A DNA stretch of 64,000 bases from Streptomyces sp. NBC_00247 (GTDB lineage: Bacteria; Actinomycetota; Actinomycetes; Streptomycetales; Streptomycetaceae), in contig NZ_CP108093.1 of NCBI RefSeq assembly GCF_036188265.1, positions 5,662,001-5,726,000 on the forward strand. The letters run 5' to 3'. Positions within the stretch are counted from its first letter, which is position 1; every line of letters starts with the position of its first letter. The notes beneath the pieces are model-generated. The model made no database searches and had not been told where the DNA came from. It was given only the letters and a program-made list of their open reading frames with translations. Made by a program: the position numbers and the translations under genes. Below, piece by piece: positions 1 through 8,647 of the stretch.

Positions 1-755
1 CGCTCCGTCTCCGGGCCCGGACGCACCCCGAGTTCGGTGTCGAGCGCCTCGCGGCACACGTGGTACTGGTGCACGGCCCGGCGCCGCAGCCCCTGGCGCA
101 GCCAGGCCTCGATGAGGATGCGGTGGGCCAGCTCCTCGGCAGGGCTGCCCGCGAGGACCTGTCCGGCGACGGCCGCCGCATCCGCCGGTGCGCCCCGCTC
201 CAGGTGCTGCCCCGCGAGCCGGAGCAGCAGTTGCTCGCGCAGCAGGACGAGCCGGCCGCGGCGGTCGTCGGCCCAGCGCGCGTACCGGTCCTCCGGCAAC
301 AGCTCGCCCGTGAACCGGCCGATCGCGGCGGACAGCTCGTCGACCCCGCCGTCGGCGAGGGCGGTGCGGGCCGAGGCCTCCGCCTCGTCGGCGTCGATCC
401 ACACGGTGGCCGGATCGAGATGCAGGAGCGCCCCGTCGGAGACCAGGTACGAGGAGCTGGCGCGTGGGGCGAGTTCGGGTTCCAGGGCGCGGCGGGCGGC
501 GTGCAGGGCGACCCGCAGGCTGCCGGCGGCGGCCTTCGGATCGGCGTCGGGCCAGCAGACGGCGATGGCCTCCTCGCGGTGGAGGCGGTGGCCGGGCACG
601 ACGGCGAGCAGCTTCACCAGCGCGCGGGCTCCGGGGCGCGGCCACCGGTCGGCGAGCTCGGGGCCGCCGTCGCGGGTGGCCCTGAATCCGCCGAGCAGGT
701 GCAGGCGCAGCAACGGCGCGGCGGAAGTCGTGCTGTCCGGTCGTTGCGCGTTCAT
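1..755 (-). CDS. SARP/AfsR-type transcriptional regulator, partial
   Basis: Only the first 251 residues are present; the gene runs off the left edge of the window, so its C-terminus is missing. Near the N-terminus LRLHLLGGFRATRDGG opens an OmpR-like winged-helix DNA-binding domain (to about residue 95, with REEAIAVCWPDADPKAAAGS). From about residue 100 a bacterial transcriptional activator domain (BTAD) follows, recognisable by FTGELLPEDRYARWADDRRG, by alpha-helical repeats, and by ELGVRPGPETER at the edge, which is where BTAD domains usually end. SARPs activate promoters of secondary-metabolite or developmental genes. Whether this is a short SARP or a long AfsR-like protein with ATPase and TPR domains cannot be told here. 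The ATG at 753-755 is the first start in the frame. Confidence 0.85.
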   Translation of the reverse strand, partial: MNAQRPDSTTSAAPLLRLHLLGGFRATRDGGPELADRWPRPGARALVKLLAVVPGHRLHREEAIAVCWPDADPKAAAGSLRVALHAARRALEPELAPRASSSYLVSDGALLHLDPATVWIDADEAEASARTALADGGVDELSAAIGRFTGELLPEDRYARWADDRRGRLVLLREQLLLRLAGQHLERGAPADAAAVAGQVLAGSPAEELAHRILIEAWLRQGLRRRAVHQYHVCREALDTELGVRPGPETE

Positions 756-785
756 CAGGATGCACTGTAATCGAACACGTTGTGA

Positions 786-810
786 ACCCCCCGGGCGAGG
801 CCCGGGGGGT
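786..810 (-). terminator. intrinsic terminator after the FG-GAP gene
   Basis: Perfect 10-bp GC stem (786-795 with 801-810) and a 5-nt loop, 30 bases beyond the stop at 841. It lies between two leftward genes, so it should end the protease/FG-GAP transcript before the SARP gene. There is no U-run, as is usual in Streptomyces. Confidence 0.75.
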
Positions 811-840
811 CCGTTTCATGTCAGGGCGTCAGCCCGTGGG

Positions 841-3795
841 TCAGGAGAGCTTGTACGTGGCGACCTGGTGGATGCCGTTGTCGTCGACCAGGTAACGGCC
901 GCCGAGGTCCTCGGCGAGCCGGTCCGGGGCGTAGTCGTCGCCCTGGAGCGAGAGCACCTCGTCGGTGCCGTCGCCGTCGAGGTCGGCGGCCAGGAAGTTC
1001 CGGGCGCCGATCAGGTCGGCGTCGCCGAGAGTCGACTGGAAGGACTGGCCGCTCTCGAAGAAGTCCGCGTCCCCGGCGTAGGCGGAGATGGCCCCCTCGC
1101 TGCCGGCGATGAGCAGCTTGCGGCCACCGGGTCCGGTGGCGAACGCGCCGTTGTAGGTCTGGCCGATCACCGAGGCCAGAGCGTCCTCGGTGCCCTCACC
1201 GGAGTACCTCCGGAAGGTCGAGGTGCCGGCCTGGTAGAGGCTGCCGTCGTCGGTGAAGAAGCCGCCGTGCGTCCACAGACCGCCCATGGTCGCCGAGTGC
1301 ACGACCTTGCCGGTGCGGCCGTCGCGGATCTCCATGTAGGTGTGCGGACCGGTGGCGTCGGTGGAGCCGACGCCGGCCTGCGAGGTGATCTCCCACGTGT
1401 AGACGACCGCGTGGCCGTCCGCGTACGGGATCTCCGGAGAGGCGAAGGTTCCCTTGTACGTGAGCGCGGCGTGGATGATCCCGTCCGTCGACACGGCCGG
1501 GGCCTCGGGCACGAGGCTCCACTTCGTCTTGCCGGTCTTGGCGTTGAGCGCGACCGCGGTCGCCCCCGGGTCGGCCAGGTCGAGCGAGTCGACCTTGGAG
1601 TACGAGGCGTAGACCTTGCCGTCCTGGACCGAAGCGTCGGAGAAGATCACGTCGCCGGCGGCCGCGGGCGCCGCGTGGGACCAGATCTTGTGTCCGTCGC
1701 CGTAGTAGGCGTTCAGGGTGTTCGTCGGGACGACGATGTCCTGCTCGCCGTCGCCGTCGAGGTCGGCGAGCTCGACGGAGTGGACGAACTGGCCGCCGCT
1801 GTCGATGGTGGCCAGCGTCTTGCCGGTCTTGGCGTTGAGGACGACCACGGCGGAGTCGGCGGCGACGACGATCTCGTCCTTGCCGTCCCCGTTGACGTCA
1901 CCCTTCTCCATGTCGTGCACCGCGCCGGGAACCGTGGCGCGCCACAGCTTCTCGGGCTTGCCGGAGACGAGCGAGGGACCGGAGTAGGCCCACACGCCGT
2001 CCGACGAACCGGCCATCACCACGTCGGACTTGCCGTCCTTGTTCACGTCGGCGGTCTGCGCGTAGGAGATGTCCGCCTGGAGCGGCGTGATGCTCTGCTG
2101 CTTGCCGTTGCCGAGCTTGAACGTACGGATGTTCTGGCTCTGGTCGATGACACGGACATGGGTGCCCTCGGCGTCGCTGAAGACGTCCTGGTACATCGGC
2201 GCGCCGGCGAGACCCTTGTTCTGCCAGACGAGGGCACCCTTGCCCGAGTACACGGTCGTCGCGGCGAAGCTCGCGCCACCCGGGTTCTGCGATCCGGAGA
2301 TCATGCGGTCGTCGTCGCCCGCGACGACGAGCTTGCCGTCGGCGACCTGGAGACGCCAGACGCTCGGCCCGTTCTGGTTGTTCTCGGCGTCGCGCTTGGT
2401 CGTCTGCGACCAGAGCAGTTTGCCGGGTGCGTCGCCGTTGACCACACGCACCGTGTTGGCGTTCACCTGGAGGTAGTTGTCCAGGGAGGACTCGGCGACC
2501 GCGTACTCGTCGCCCGCCTTGGCGGTGAGGTCACCGACCGTCAGGGCGGTGGGCAGCACGTTGACCCGGCTGTCCAGCGTCGTGCGGTTGCCGGTCTTCA
2601 GGTCGTACGCGGCGACCTCGTACGTCACCGCGTCGTTGACGTCGGACTGCTCGACGGCGACGAGCCGCTTGCGGCCGGCGTCGACGCGCAGCTGACGGCT
2701 GTAGAGCAGGCTGTCGGTCTTCCAGGTGACCGAGCCGTCCGCCACGTTCAGGGCGAGGGTGTGACCCCGGCCCTCCACCGTGCTGGTCATCGCGCGGTCC
2801 CAGGAGACGGCGACCTTGCCCTTGCCGAGGTCCTGGATGTCGCCCCAGGCGGCGTCGCCCGCCTCACCGGTGTCGTACGTCCACGTGGACGACGGGGTCA
2901 GCTTGCCGTCCGCCGAGGAGAAGCGGATGCCGTACAGCTTCGCCGTGTCGGAGGCCGGCGAGTTCATGTTCATCCGGGGCGCGTCGGCGACGAGCAGCGT
3001 GCCGTCGACGATCTTGACCATGGTGGCGTAGTCGTACAGCTTCGACCACACCGTCTTGCCGGTCTTGCCGTCGAGGATGGTCACGAAGGTGCCGTTGGGC
3101 AGCGACGATCCGGGCGAGGTGAACGGACGGTAGGACGCGATGCCGACGCTCGCAGAGAAGACGATGTCGTCGACGCCGTCACCGGTCAGGTCGCCCGTGG
3201 AGTAGCCGGAGTCGGAGGACGGGGTGAACGGCGAGACCGCGTTGTAGCCCATCATGATCCGCACCGGGTACGGCTCGGTCTGCCACGGGCGCAGCGGCTT
3301 GACCTGCCAGTCCGCGTAGTACGAGGTGTTGGTGCGCTCCCACACGGACTCACCGTCGGCGGAGTGCAGCTGCACGTTGCCCCGGCTGTGGACGGTGAAG
3401 TAGTCGCCGTCCTTGCCGACGGGCACGGTCGCGCCCATGCCCCGCACGCCCTCCAGGGAGGAGGTGCCGGTGAAGGTGACCGGGGCGGCGGCGTCGGTGG
3501 TGGCGTCGGTGGACGCGCCGTCCAGCGAGGAACCGGAGCCGGAGGGCTTCGTGTCCGTGCTGTCGCCGGACGTGGGCGCGTCCTCCGCCTGAGGGCTGAC
3601 CTGGTTCTCGGCCGCGTCACCGTACGGGTCCAGGGCCACGTTCGCGGTCAGCTGCTGCGCCTGGGCGGCCGTCAGCTTCAGGACGCCGTCACCGTCGTCG
3701 GCGGCCAGGGCCTGCGGCGCGATGCTCAGGCAGAGCCCGGCGGCGACCAGGGCGGAGGCGAGCTGGAGGCCCCGCCGCGAGTGGAGGTTTCTCAT
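841..3795 (-). CDS. secreted FG-GAP/VCBS-repeat beta-propeller protein
   Basis: 984 residues. A signal peptide (MMRNLHSRRGLQLASALVAA...ALA, cut near residue 32) shows export. The mature part carries repeated calcium-binding FG-GAP/VCBS motifs: DLTGDGVDDIVFSA, DVNKDGKSDVVMAG, DVNGDGKDEIVVAA, DLDGDGEQDIVVP and DLDGDGTDEVLSL, mixed with PQQ-like blades (LDGKTGKTVW, LNAKTGKTLA). These point to an integrin-alpha-like beta-propeller. No catalytic motif is visible, so it may be a binding or scaffold protein. The ATG at 3795 shares one base with the TGA of the protease gene (TGATG) and has GGGAG 7 bases upstream; a GTG one codon earlier is the alternative. The protease and this protein should be co-translated. 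Its role beside the protease is unknown. Confidence 0.88.
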   Translation of the reverse strand: MRNLHSRRGLQLASALVAAGLCLSIAPQALAADDGDGVLKLTAAQAQQLTANVALDPYGDAAENQVSPQAEDAPTSGDSTDTKPSGSGSSLDGASTDATTDAAAPVTFTGTSSLEGVRGMGATVPVGKDGDYFTVHSRGNVQLHSADGESVWERTNTSYYADWQVKPLRPWQTEPYPVRIMMGYNAVSPFTPSSDSGYSTGDLTGDGVDDIVFSASVGIASYRPFTSPGSSLPNGTFVTILDGKTGKTVWSKLYDYATMVKIVDGTLLVADAPRMNMNSPASDTAKLYGIRFSSADGKLTPSSTWTYDTGEAGDAAWGDIQDLGKGKVAVSWDRAMTSTVEGRGHTLALNVADGSVTWKTDSLLYSRQLRVDAGRKRLVAVEQSDVNDAVTYEVAAYDLKTGNRTTLDSRVNVLPTALTVGDLTAKAGDEYAVAESSLDNYLQVNANTVRVVNGDAPGKLLWSQTTKRDAENNQNGPSVWRLQVADGKLVVAGDDDRMISGSQNPGGASFAATTVYSGKGALVWQNKGLAGAPMYQDVFSDAEGTHVRVIDQSQNIRTFKLGNGKQQSITPLQADISYAQTADVNKDGKSDVVMAGSSDGVWAYSGPSLVSGKPEKLWRATVPGAVHDMEKGDVNGDGKDEIVVAADSAVVVLNAKTGKTLATIDSGGQFVHSVELADLDGDGEQDIVVPTNTLNAYYGDGHKIWSHAAPAAAGDVIFSDASVQDGKVYASYSKVDSLDLADPGATAVALNAKTGKTKWSLVPEAPAVSTDGIIHAALTYKGTFASPEIPYADGHAVVYTWEITSQAGVGSTDATGPHTYMEIRDGRTGKVVHSATMGGLWTHGGFFTDDGSLYQAGTSTFRRYSGEGTEDALASVIGQTYNGAFATGPGGRKLLIAGSEGAISAYAGDADFFESGQSFQSTLGDADLIGARNFLAADLDGDGTDEVLSLQGDDYAPDRLAEDLGGRYLVDDNGIHQVATYKLS

Positions 3796-6386
3796 CACTT
3801 GGCTCCCTGCGTGAAGCGGATCGCCGAACCGGCGGTGATGACCGACTGGTTGTAGGCGTACTGGAGGGCGTCGGTACCGGCCTGGTTCTGGATGCCGACG
3901 GTGGCACCCGCGCCCAGGTCCGCGACCGACTTGTACTGGAGGGTCACCGCGCCGGTCGCCTCGTCGAAGACGGCCTCGAAGGTGGCGCGCCCGGTGGTGC
4001 CGTTCGCGTAGGCCGCGTCGTTCCAGACGACGGCGAACGTGCGGCTGCCCTTGGTGCCGGTGGTGGCGGTCTGGACGGACGACTTCTTGTCGAGCGTCAG
4101 GTCGTCCCAGAGCGGGGCGATGAAGCCGTTGGGGTTGTACGCGGTCGGCAGCGTGGTGTTCGCGTAGTCACCGACGCGCGGCGCCAGGAAGTTCAGCATG
4201 CCGTCGGTGGTGACGGAGGTCGTGGAGTACGAGACCCCGTACAGCTTCACCGAGAAGGGCAGCGAGATCGTCGTGGCGTCCTCGTCACCGGTCAGGGCGA
4301 CCTTCTTCGAACCGGCGATCCAGGAGTAGGCGGCCGGGGCGCAGCTGTTGCCGGTGGCGTCGGTGCGGGCCGGGACCTGGACGTCCTTGGTCAGGTCGGC
4401 GGCGGCGACGGTGGTGGAACCGGTGAAGACGCCGTTGCACAGGACCGGCACGGTCGGCTTCACGGTCAGGGTGTAGGCACCCTCGGCGACCTTCGGCAGC
4501 GTGTACTTGCCCTTGGCGTTGGTGACGACCGAGGGGACCGGGGAACCGGTCAGCTCGACGGTCGCGCCGGGCAGGGCCTTGCCGGTGACGTCCAGGACGG
4601 TGCCGGTGACCTTGTGCGAGGCGACGGTGGAGAGCGCGAGGTCCTGCGTCAGGGCCTGGTTCTCGGTGATCTCGACCCCGGCGACCTGGGCGGTCGCGTA
4701 GCCGTAGCCGCTGAGCGCGAAGTCGTAGGTGCCCGGGTTGAGCGACAGGCGGTAGGTGCCGTCGGTGCCGGTGGTGACCGTGCGGGTGCCGTAGGTGGCG
4801 TTGGTGGCCTTGACGACGACGCCGGAGAGGGCGGTGCCGGTGGCCTTGTCGGTGACCTTGCCGCTGACGGTGCCGGCGGTGTGCGGGGCCTTGTCGACGG
4901 ACGCGAGGATGTCGAGCTTGCCCTCGCCCCAGACGTTGTTCATGCCGGCGGTGCCACCGCAGTGGGTGTCGTCCACGTCACGGGCGCCCTGGTTGAGCAG
5001 GTCGCGCGTGCCCTCGATGTCACCGATCAGCGAGGGGGCCGCCGACCACAGCAGCGCGGCCGCGGCCGCGACGTGCGGGGTGGCCATCGAGGTGCCGTTC
5101 TCCGTGTTGTACGAAGAACCCGGCCACGTCGACTCGACGTTCACGCCCGGCGCCGAGATGTTCGGCTTCGCCGAACCGTCGACCAGCGACGGGCCGAAAC
5201 CGGAGAAGGAAGCGATCTTGCCGTTCGCGTCGTACGCGCCGACGCCGTAGGAAGTCACCTGGGAACCGGGGGCGTGCGCGGTGGAGCAGGTGGTGCCGTC
5301 ACCGTCGTTGCCGGCCGCGAACGCCTCGAAGATGCCCGCGGAGTTCCAGGCCTCGACGATGTCCTGGTAGAACGTCGTGTCGTCGCCGCCCCAGGAGTTG
5401 TTGACGATGTTCGGCGCCAGGTCCGGGCGAGGGTTCTGCCCGTTGTGGTCGGTCGGGGCGAGGATCCACTGGCCGGCGGCGAGCAGGTACTCGTCCGAAC
5501 ACTGGCTCGACTCGCAGCCCTTGGCGGCGATCCACTTGGCGTTCGGCGCGACGCCGATGCCGTTCTTGCCGACCATGGTGCCCATGGTGTGGGTGCCGTG
5601 ACCGTTGTTGTCGCACGGGGTGCCGTCGGCGGGGCACGTCCCGGACGGGTCGTAGAAGTTGTAGTCGTGCGTGAAGGTGCCGTCGCCGTTGTTGCCCCGG
5701 TACTGGGCCACCAGGTCGGGGTGGTCGTACTGCACGCCCGAGTCGACGCTGGCGATGACGATGCCCTCGCCGCGGTCGTCGTACTGGTTCCACACGTCGT
5801 CGGCGTTGATGTCGGCGACGCCCCACTCGGGGGTGGTGTCACCGTTCGCGGAGGAGTCCGTGGCGCTCTTGGCCGACGAGCCCGCGGCGGAGGGGTTCGT
5901 GCGCGACGTGGTGATCTTCGCGTCGGAGGTCTCGCTGTCGTCGAGCTGGTAGTGCCGCTCCTTGACGATGCTCGCGACGTCCGAGCGCTTCGCGAGCTGA
6001 TTGATCAGGTCCTGGTCACCGGTCACCTTGACGGTGTTCGCGATCCAGTAACCTTCGTGGCTCACCTTTTCCTTGTCGAGGAAAGAGTTGAGCGACTTCT
6101 GGCTGGACTTGGCGTGGGCGCGCAGCTCGCCGTAGGCGGCCTTCGCACGGGCCGCGTGGGACTTCTGCTTCTTGGCGGAGGACAGGTCCGCCTGGTCCTT
6201 CAGCGTGACGAAGAAGGTCGCCTCGCCACCGCCGTCGACGGCGTCTCGCAGGGCGGAGTCGACCTTCGGGGACGGCGCGGCGTCGGCGGCAGCCGCGGCC
6301 GGCGGGCCGATCAGCAGACCGGCGGTGGTGAGCGCGGCGGCCACCAGCGCGGCGGATCTGCGCCGGGACGATCGGGGCAGGTGCAT
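3795..6386 (-). CDS. secreted subtilisin-like serine protease (S8) with peptidase-associated domains
   Basis: 863 residues. A signal peptide (ALVAAALTTAGLLIGPPAAAAA) is followed by an I9-like propeptide to about residue 150, then the S8 catalytic domain. The triad is visible: Asp in IVIASVDSGVQYDHPD, His in NNGHGTHTMGTMVG, Ser in NGTSMATPHVAAAAALLW. Two carboxypeptidase-regulatory-like beta-sandwich repeats follow (GTVSGKVTDKATGTALSGVV and VTGTVLDVTGKALPGATVEL), then a C-terminal region of about 190 residues resembling the all-beta tails of bacillopeptidase-type proteases. It should hydrolyse extracellular protein. It is the first gene of a two-gene leftward operon with the FG-GAP protein. 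GGAGGAG 7-8 bases upstream supports the ATG at 6386. Confidence 0.93.
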   Translation of the reverse strand: MHLPRSSRRRSAALVAAALTTAGLLIGPPAAAAADAAPSPKVDSALRDAVDGGGEATFFVTLKDQADLSSAKKQKSHAARAKAAYGELRAHAKSSQKSLNSFLDKEKVSHEGYWIANTVKVTGDQDLINQLAKRSDVASIVKERHYQLDDSETSDAKITTSRTNPSAAGSSAKSATDSSANGDTTPEWGVADINADDVWNQYDDRGEGIVIASVDSGVQYDHPDLVAQYRGNNGDGTFTHDYNFYDPSGTCPADGTPCDNNGHGTHTMGTMVGKNGIGVAPNAKWIAAKGCESSQCSDEYLLAAGQWILAPTDHNGQNPRPDLAPNIVNNSWGGDDTTFYQDIVEAWNSAGIFEAFAAGNDGDGTTCSTAHAPGSQVTSYGVGAYDANGKIASFSGFGPSLVDGSAKPNISAPGVNVESTWPGSSYNTENGTSMATPHVAAAAALLWSAAPSLIGDIEGTRDLLNQGARDVDDTHCGGTAGMNNVWGEGKLDILASVDKAPHTAGTVSGKVTDKATGTALSGVVVKATNATYGTRTVTTGTDGTYRLSLNPGTYDFALSGYGYATAQVAGVEITENQALTQDLALSTVASHKVTGTVLDVTGKALPGATVELTGSPVPSVVTNAKGKYTLPKVAEGAYTLTVKPTVPVLCNGVFTGSTTVAAADLTKDVQVPARTDATGNSCAPAAYSWIAGSKKVALTGDEDATTISLPFSVKLYGVSYSTTSVTTDGMLNFLAPRVGDYANTTLPTAYNPNGFIAPLWDDLTLDKKSSVQTATTGTKGSRTFAVVWNDAAYANGTTGRATFEAVFDEATGAVTLQYKSVADLGAGATVGIQNQAGTDALQYAYNQSVITAGSAIRFTQGAK

Positions 6387-6858
6387 CGGGGGTGCTCCTC
6401 CAGGGACGGGAAGGGGGAGCCCGGACGTTAGGGAGGCACCGTTACTCGGGCATTACAGCTCGCGGTGGGCGTCCGGCGGCCCGTGTGCGGGGCGGGGCGC
6501 CGCACACCGTCGGGTGAGCGCCGTCCGTCGGCGCCGCGAGAGGGCGGCGCGAGGGGCGGCAGACCGGTCGGCCCCGCCCCGGATTTTCCGGCCGCTTCGC
6601 GCCGGCGGGCTCCGGACGCGGCGCCCGCCCGTCGTCGATCCACCGGCCGTTCCCGATCCGCCGGACACTCCCGGGTCTGTGCGAACCGCCACCCCTTCGG
6701 GGGTCTTTCGGGCCGGGTGCCCTGCGCGTCGACGCCGCCGCGAGCGCGCCGTGGCGGCGACCGGCCCTGGTCGCGGGCGCATCACGAATGCGGCACTACT
6801 GGGCCGAGGGCGGGAACGGGCATAGCGCCGGGCGTCCCGGTGGCGCATACTCAAGGTA
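6387..6858. other. divergent intergenic region, no gene seen
   Basis: About 470 bases between the leftward protease gene and the rightward 76-aa gene. It must hold both promoters. I found no convincing -35/-10 pair for the protease gene. Reading frames here are arginine/proline-rich by-products of GC content with no recognisable domain. Confidence 0.5.
6846..6851 (+). promoter_or_regulatory. candidate -10 box of a leaderless promoter
   Basis: CATACT ends 8 bases before the ATG at 6859, which would place the transcript start at or next to the start codon. No ribosome binding site with useful spacing is present. A matching -35 is not obvious. Confidence 0.35.
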
Positions 6859-7089
6859 ATGAAACAGTCAGCCGGATCCCGGCGTCACCTGCCTTCCAGT
6901 CCCTTCAACCGCCCGGCCCAGGCGGCCCCACCGGTCGAATGCTTCGACGTGGGCGACCGGGTGTCGCACGACCAGTTCGGCCTCGGGCGGGTTCTCGCTG
7001 TCGAGGGCGACAACGACGCAGTCCTCATCGACTTCGCGGGGCGTCAGGGGAGGATCCTGAGCCCGTATTCCAAGCTGACCAAGCTCTGA
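6859..7089 (+). CDS. small Tudor-like (UvrD/PcrA C-terminal-like) protein
   Basis: 76 residues. After a basic, disordered N-terminus (residues 1-25), the rest reads FDVGDRVSHDQFGLGRVLAV...DAVLIDFAGRQGRILSPYSKLTKL. This GDRV-H-FG-G-V...F...K-L pattern is that of the small SH3/Tudor-like module at the C-terminus of UvrD/PcrA helicases, and of CarD-like RNA-polymerase-interacting modules. By analogy it may bind RNA polymerase or another nucleic-acid enzyme; this is inference. No enzyme signature is present. A strong hairpin follows at 7160-7191, so it is probably a single-gene unit. Confidence 0.75.
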   Translation: MKQSAGSRRHLPSSPFNRPAQAAPPVECFDVGDRVSHDQFGLGRVLAVEGDNDAVLIDFAGRQGRILSPYSKLTKL

Positions 7090-7159
7090 GAGCTCCAGCG
7101 GCGTGCCGGACGGACGTGCCCTCGGGTACGAGCTGCCGTCAGCCGGAGAGCGCCCGCAA

Positions 7160-7191
7160 CCGGGGCACCTGAGAGACACCAGGTGCCCCGG
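7160..7191 (+). terminator. 12-bp-stem terminator between convergent genes
   Basis: Perfect 12-bp stem (7160-7171 with 7180-7191) and an 8-nt loop, lying between the 76-aa gene and the convergent TerD gene. It can serve both strands. Confidence 0.75.
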
Positions 7192-7251
7192 AAGCCGTTG
7201 CGGGGCCGTTTCCGTCGCCCACGGGACGCAGGACGTCCCAGGGCCGTACGG

Positions 7252-8463
7252 CTAGAGCGCCGAGGCGGCGGGCTTCACCATGCCGCGCACGGTGCGTGAC
7301 TTCACGAACTCGCCCATGGCGGTCATCTCCCACTCGCCGGTGAACTGCTTGATCAGCTTGGCCATCATCACGCCGGTCTGCGGCTCCGTGCTGCTCAGGT
7401 CGAAGCGGACCAGCTCCTCGCCGGTGGCCGCGTCGAGCAGCCGGCAGTACGCCTTCGCCACCTCGGTGAACTTCTGGCCGGTGAAGGAGTTCACCGTGAA
7501 GACCAGGCCGGTGGCCTCGGCGGGGATGCGGCCGAGGTCCACGACGATCACCTCGTCGTCCCCCGCGCCCTCGCCGGTGAGGTTGTCGCCGGAGTGCTTG
7601 ATCGCGCCGTTGAGGATGGACAGCTTGCCGAAGTAGCAGCTGTCCAGGTGCTTGCGGTCGGGGCCGTAGGCGATCACCGAGGCGTCCAGGTCGATGTCCT
7701 TGCCCCGGAACGCGGGCTCCCAGCCGAGGCCCATCTTGACCTGCGAGAGCAGCGGACGGCCGCCCTTGACCAGCGAGACCGTCTGGTTCTTCTGGAGGCT
7801 GACCCGGCCCTTGTCGAGATTGATCTTCCCGGAGGACGCGGGGGCCGGGGGAGCGGCGGGGGGTGCGGGCGGCATCGGTGGCATCGGCGGTGCGATCCTC
7901 GGGTCCGCGGGCGCTGCCTGCGGGTACGCCTGGGCTGCCGGGGCCGGGGGAGCGGCCTGGGCGGCGGGCTCCTCCTCCACGGTCACGCCGAAGTCCGTGG
8001 CGATGCCCGCCAGGCCGTTGGCGTACCCCTGGCCTACGGCGCGGGCCTTCCAGGCGCCCTGGCGGCGGTAGATCTCGATGACCACGAGTGCCGTCTCGGC
8101 GCCCAAGCGCGGCGGGGTGAAGGAGGCGAGGACGCCGCCGTTGTCGGCGTCGCGCACGGTGGCGGTGGGCTCGATGCCCTGGAAGCTCTGGCCCTCCGCG
8201 TCGGGGCTCGCGGTGACGACGATCTTCTCGATGCCGGGCGGCACCGCGGCGGTGTCCACCACGATCGAGTCCGGCGCCGTGCCACCGCCGGAGCGGTAGG
8301 TCACGCCGGGGCCCGAGGGCTGGTTGTAGAAGATGAAGTCGTCGTCGGAGCGGACCTTGCCGTCGGCGGAGAGCAGCAGGCCCGAGACGTCGAGCCGCAC
8401 CGGGGCGGTCACGTCCACCGCCACGCGGGCGGCGGAGAGAGGGATGTTCGAGCCGGGGGTCAT
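7252..8463 (-). CDS. TerD-family protein with two TerD domains
   Basis: 403 residues from the ATG at 8463. MTPGSNIPLSAARVAVDVTA is the usual TerD N-terminus; an ATG three codons earlier is possible. The first TerD domain (about 1-160) has the Ca-binding-type LSADGKVRSDDDFIFYNQP segment. A Pro/Ala-rich linker (about 165-215) follows, then a second TerD-like domain (GKINLDKGRVSLQKNQTVSL, LDASVIAYGPDRKHLDSCYFGKL, HSGDNLTGEGAGDDEVIVVD). TerD proteins are cytoplasmic calcium-binding proteins of the tellurite/chemical-stress group; in Streptomyces several paralogues affect differentiation. No other ter genes are adjacent. The specific role is unknown. Confidence 0.9.
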   Translation of the reverse strand: MTPGSNIPLSAARVAVDVTAPVRLDVSGLLLSADGKVRSDDDFIFYNQPSGPGVTYRSGGGTAPDSIVVDTAAVPPGIEKIVVTASPDAEGQSFQGIEPTATVRDADNGGVLASFTPPRLGAETALVVIEIYRRQGAWKARAVGQGYANGLAGIATDFGVTVEEEPAAQAAPPAPAAQAYPQAAPADPRIAPPMPPMPPAPPAAPPAPASSGKINLDKGRVSLQKNQTVSLVKGGRPLLSQVKMGLGWEPAFRGKDIDLDASVIAYGPDRKHLDSCYFGKLSILNGAIKHSGDNLTGEGAGDDEVIVVDLGRIPAEATGLVFTVNSFTGQKFTEVAKAYCRLLDAATGEELVRFDLSSTEPQTGVMMAKLIKQFTGEWEMTAMGEFVKSRTVRGMVKPAASAL

Positions 8464-8589
8464 TGCGGTCATGACCGGGGTAACGAACGACCCGGCTTTG
8501 CCGTTCCCTTACCTTCCGTGACGGTTCACCCGTCCGGGGGGAGCACGCCGGAAGTCCCGCGCGCCCCTCCGGCCCGCCCGTCGCCTTTT

Positions 8590-8619
8590 GGCTCGTACCT
8601 CTGCGGCTCGTACCTCTGC
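8590..8619. repeat. 15-bp unit in two perfect tandem copies
   Basis: The unit ggctcgtacctctgc occurs at 8590-8604 and 8605-8619, just downstream of the uronate dehydrogenase stop and upstream of the terD start. No function is evident. Confidence 0.7.
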
Positions 8620-8647
8620 GGCCCGCGCGTGGCCGCCCGGCCCCGGC

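Noticed and set aside
1..755. Edge of an antibiotic biosynthetic gene cluster, because of the SARP gene
   Set aside because: No biosynthetic core gene is present to its right. A SARP fragment at the window edge alone does not support this.
37..3855. Very long open frame on the + strand (over 1200 codons) opposite the FG-GAP gene
   Set aside because: It is rich in Arg/Val/Gly with no domain. The opposite strand has a signal peptide, Ca-binding repeats and proper starts. Long antisense frames are normal in GC-rich DNA.
4614..6431. 605-codon + strand frame opposite the protease gene
   Set aside because: No recognisable content. The minus strand encodes a complete S8 protease with its catalytic triad.
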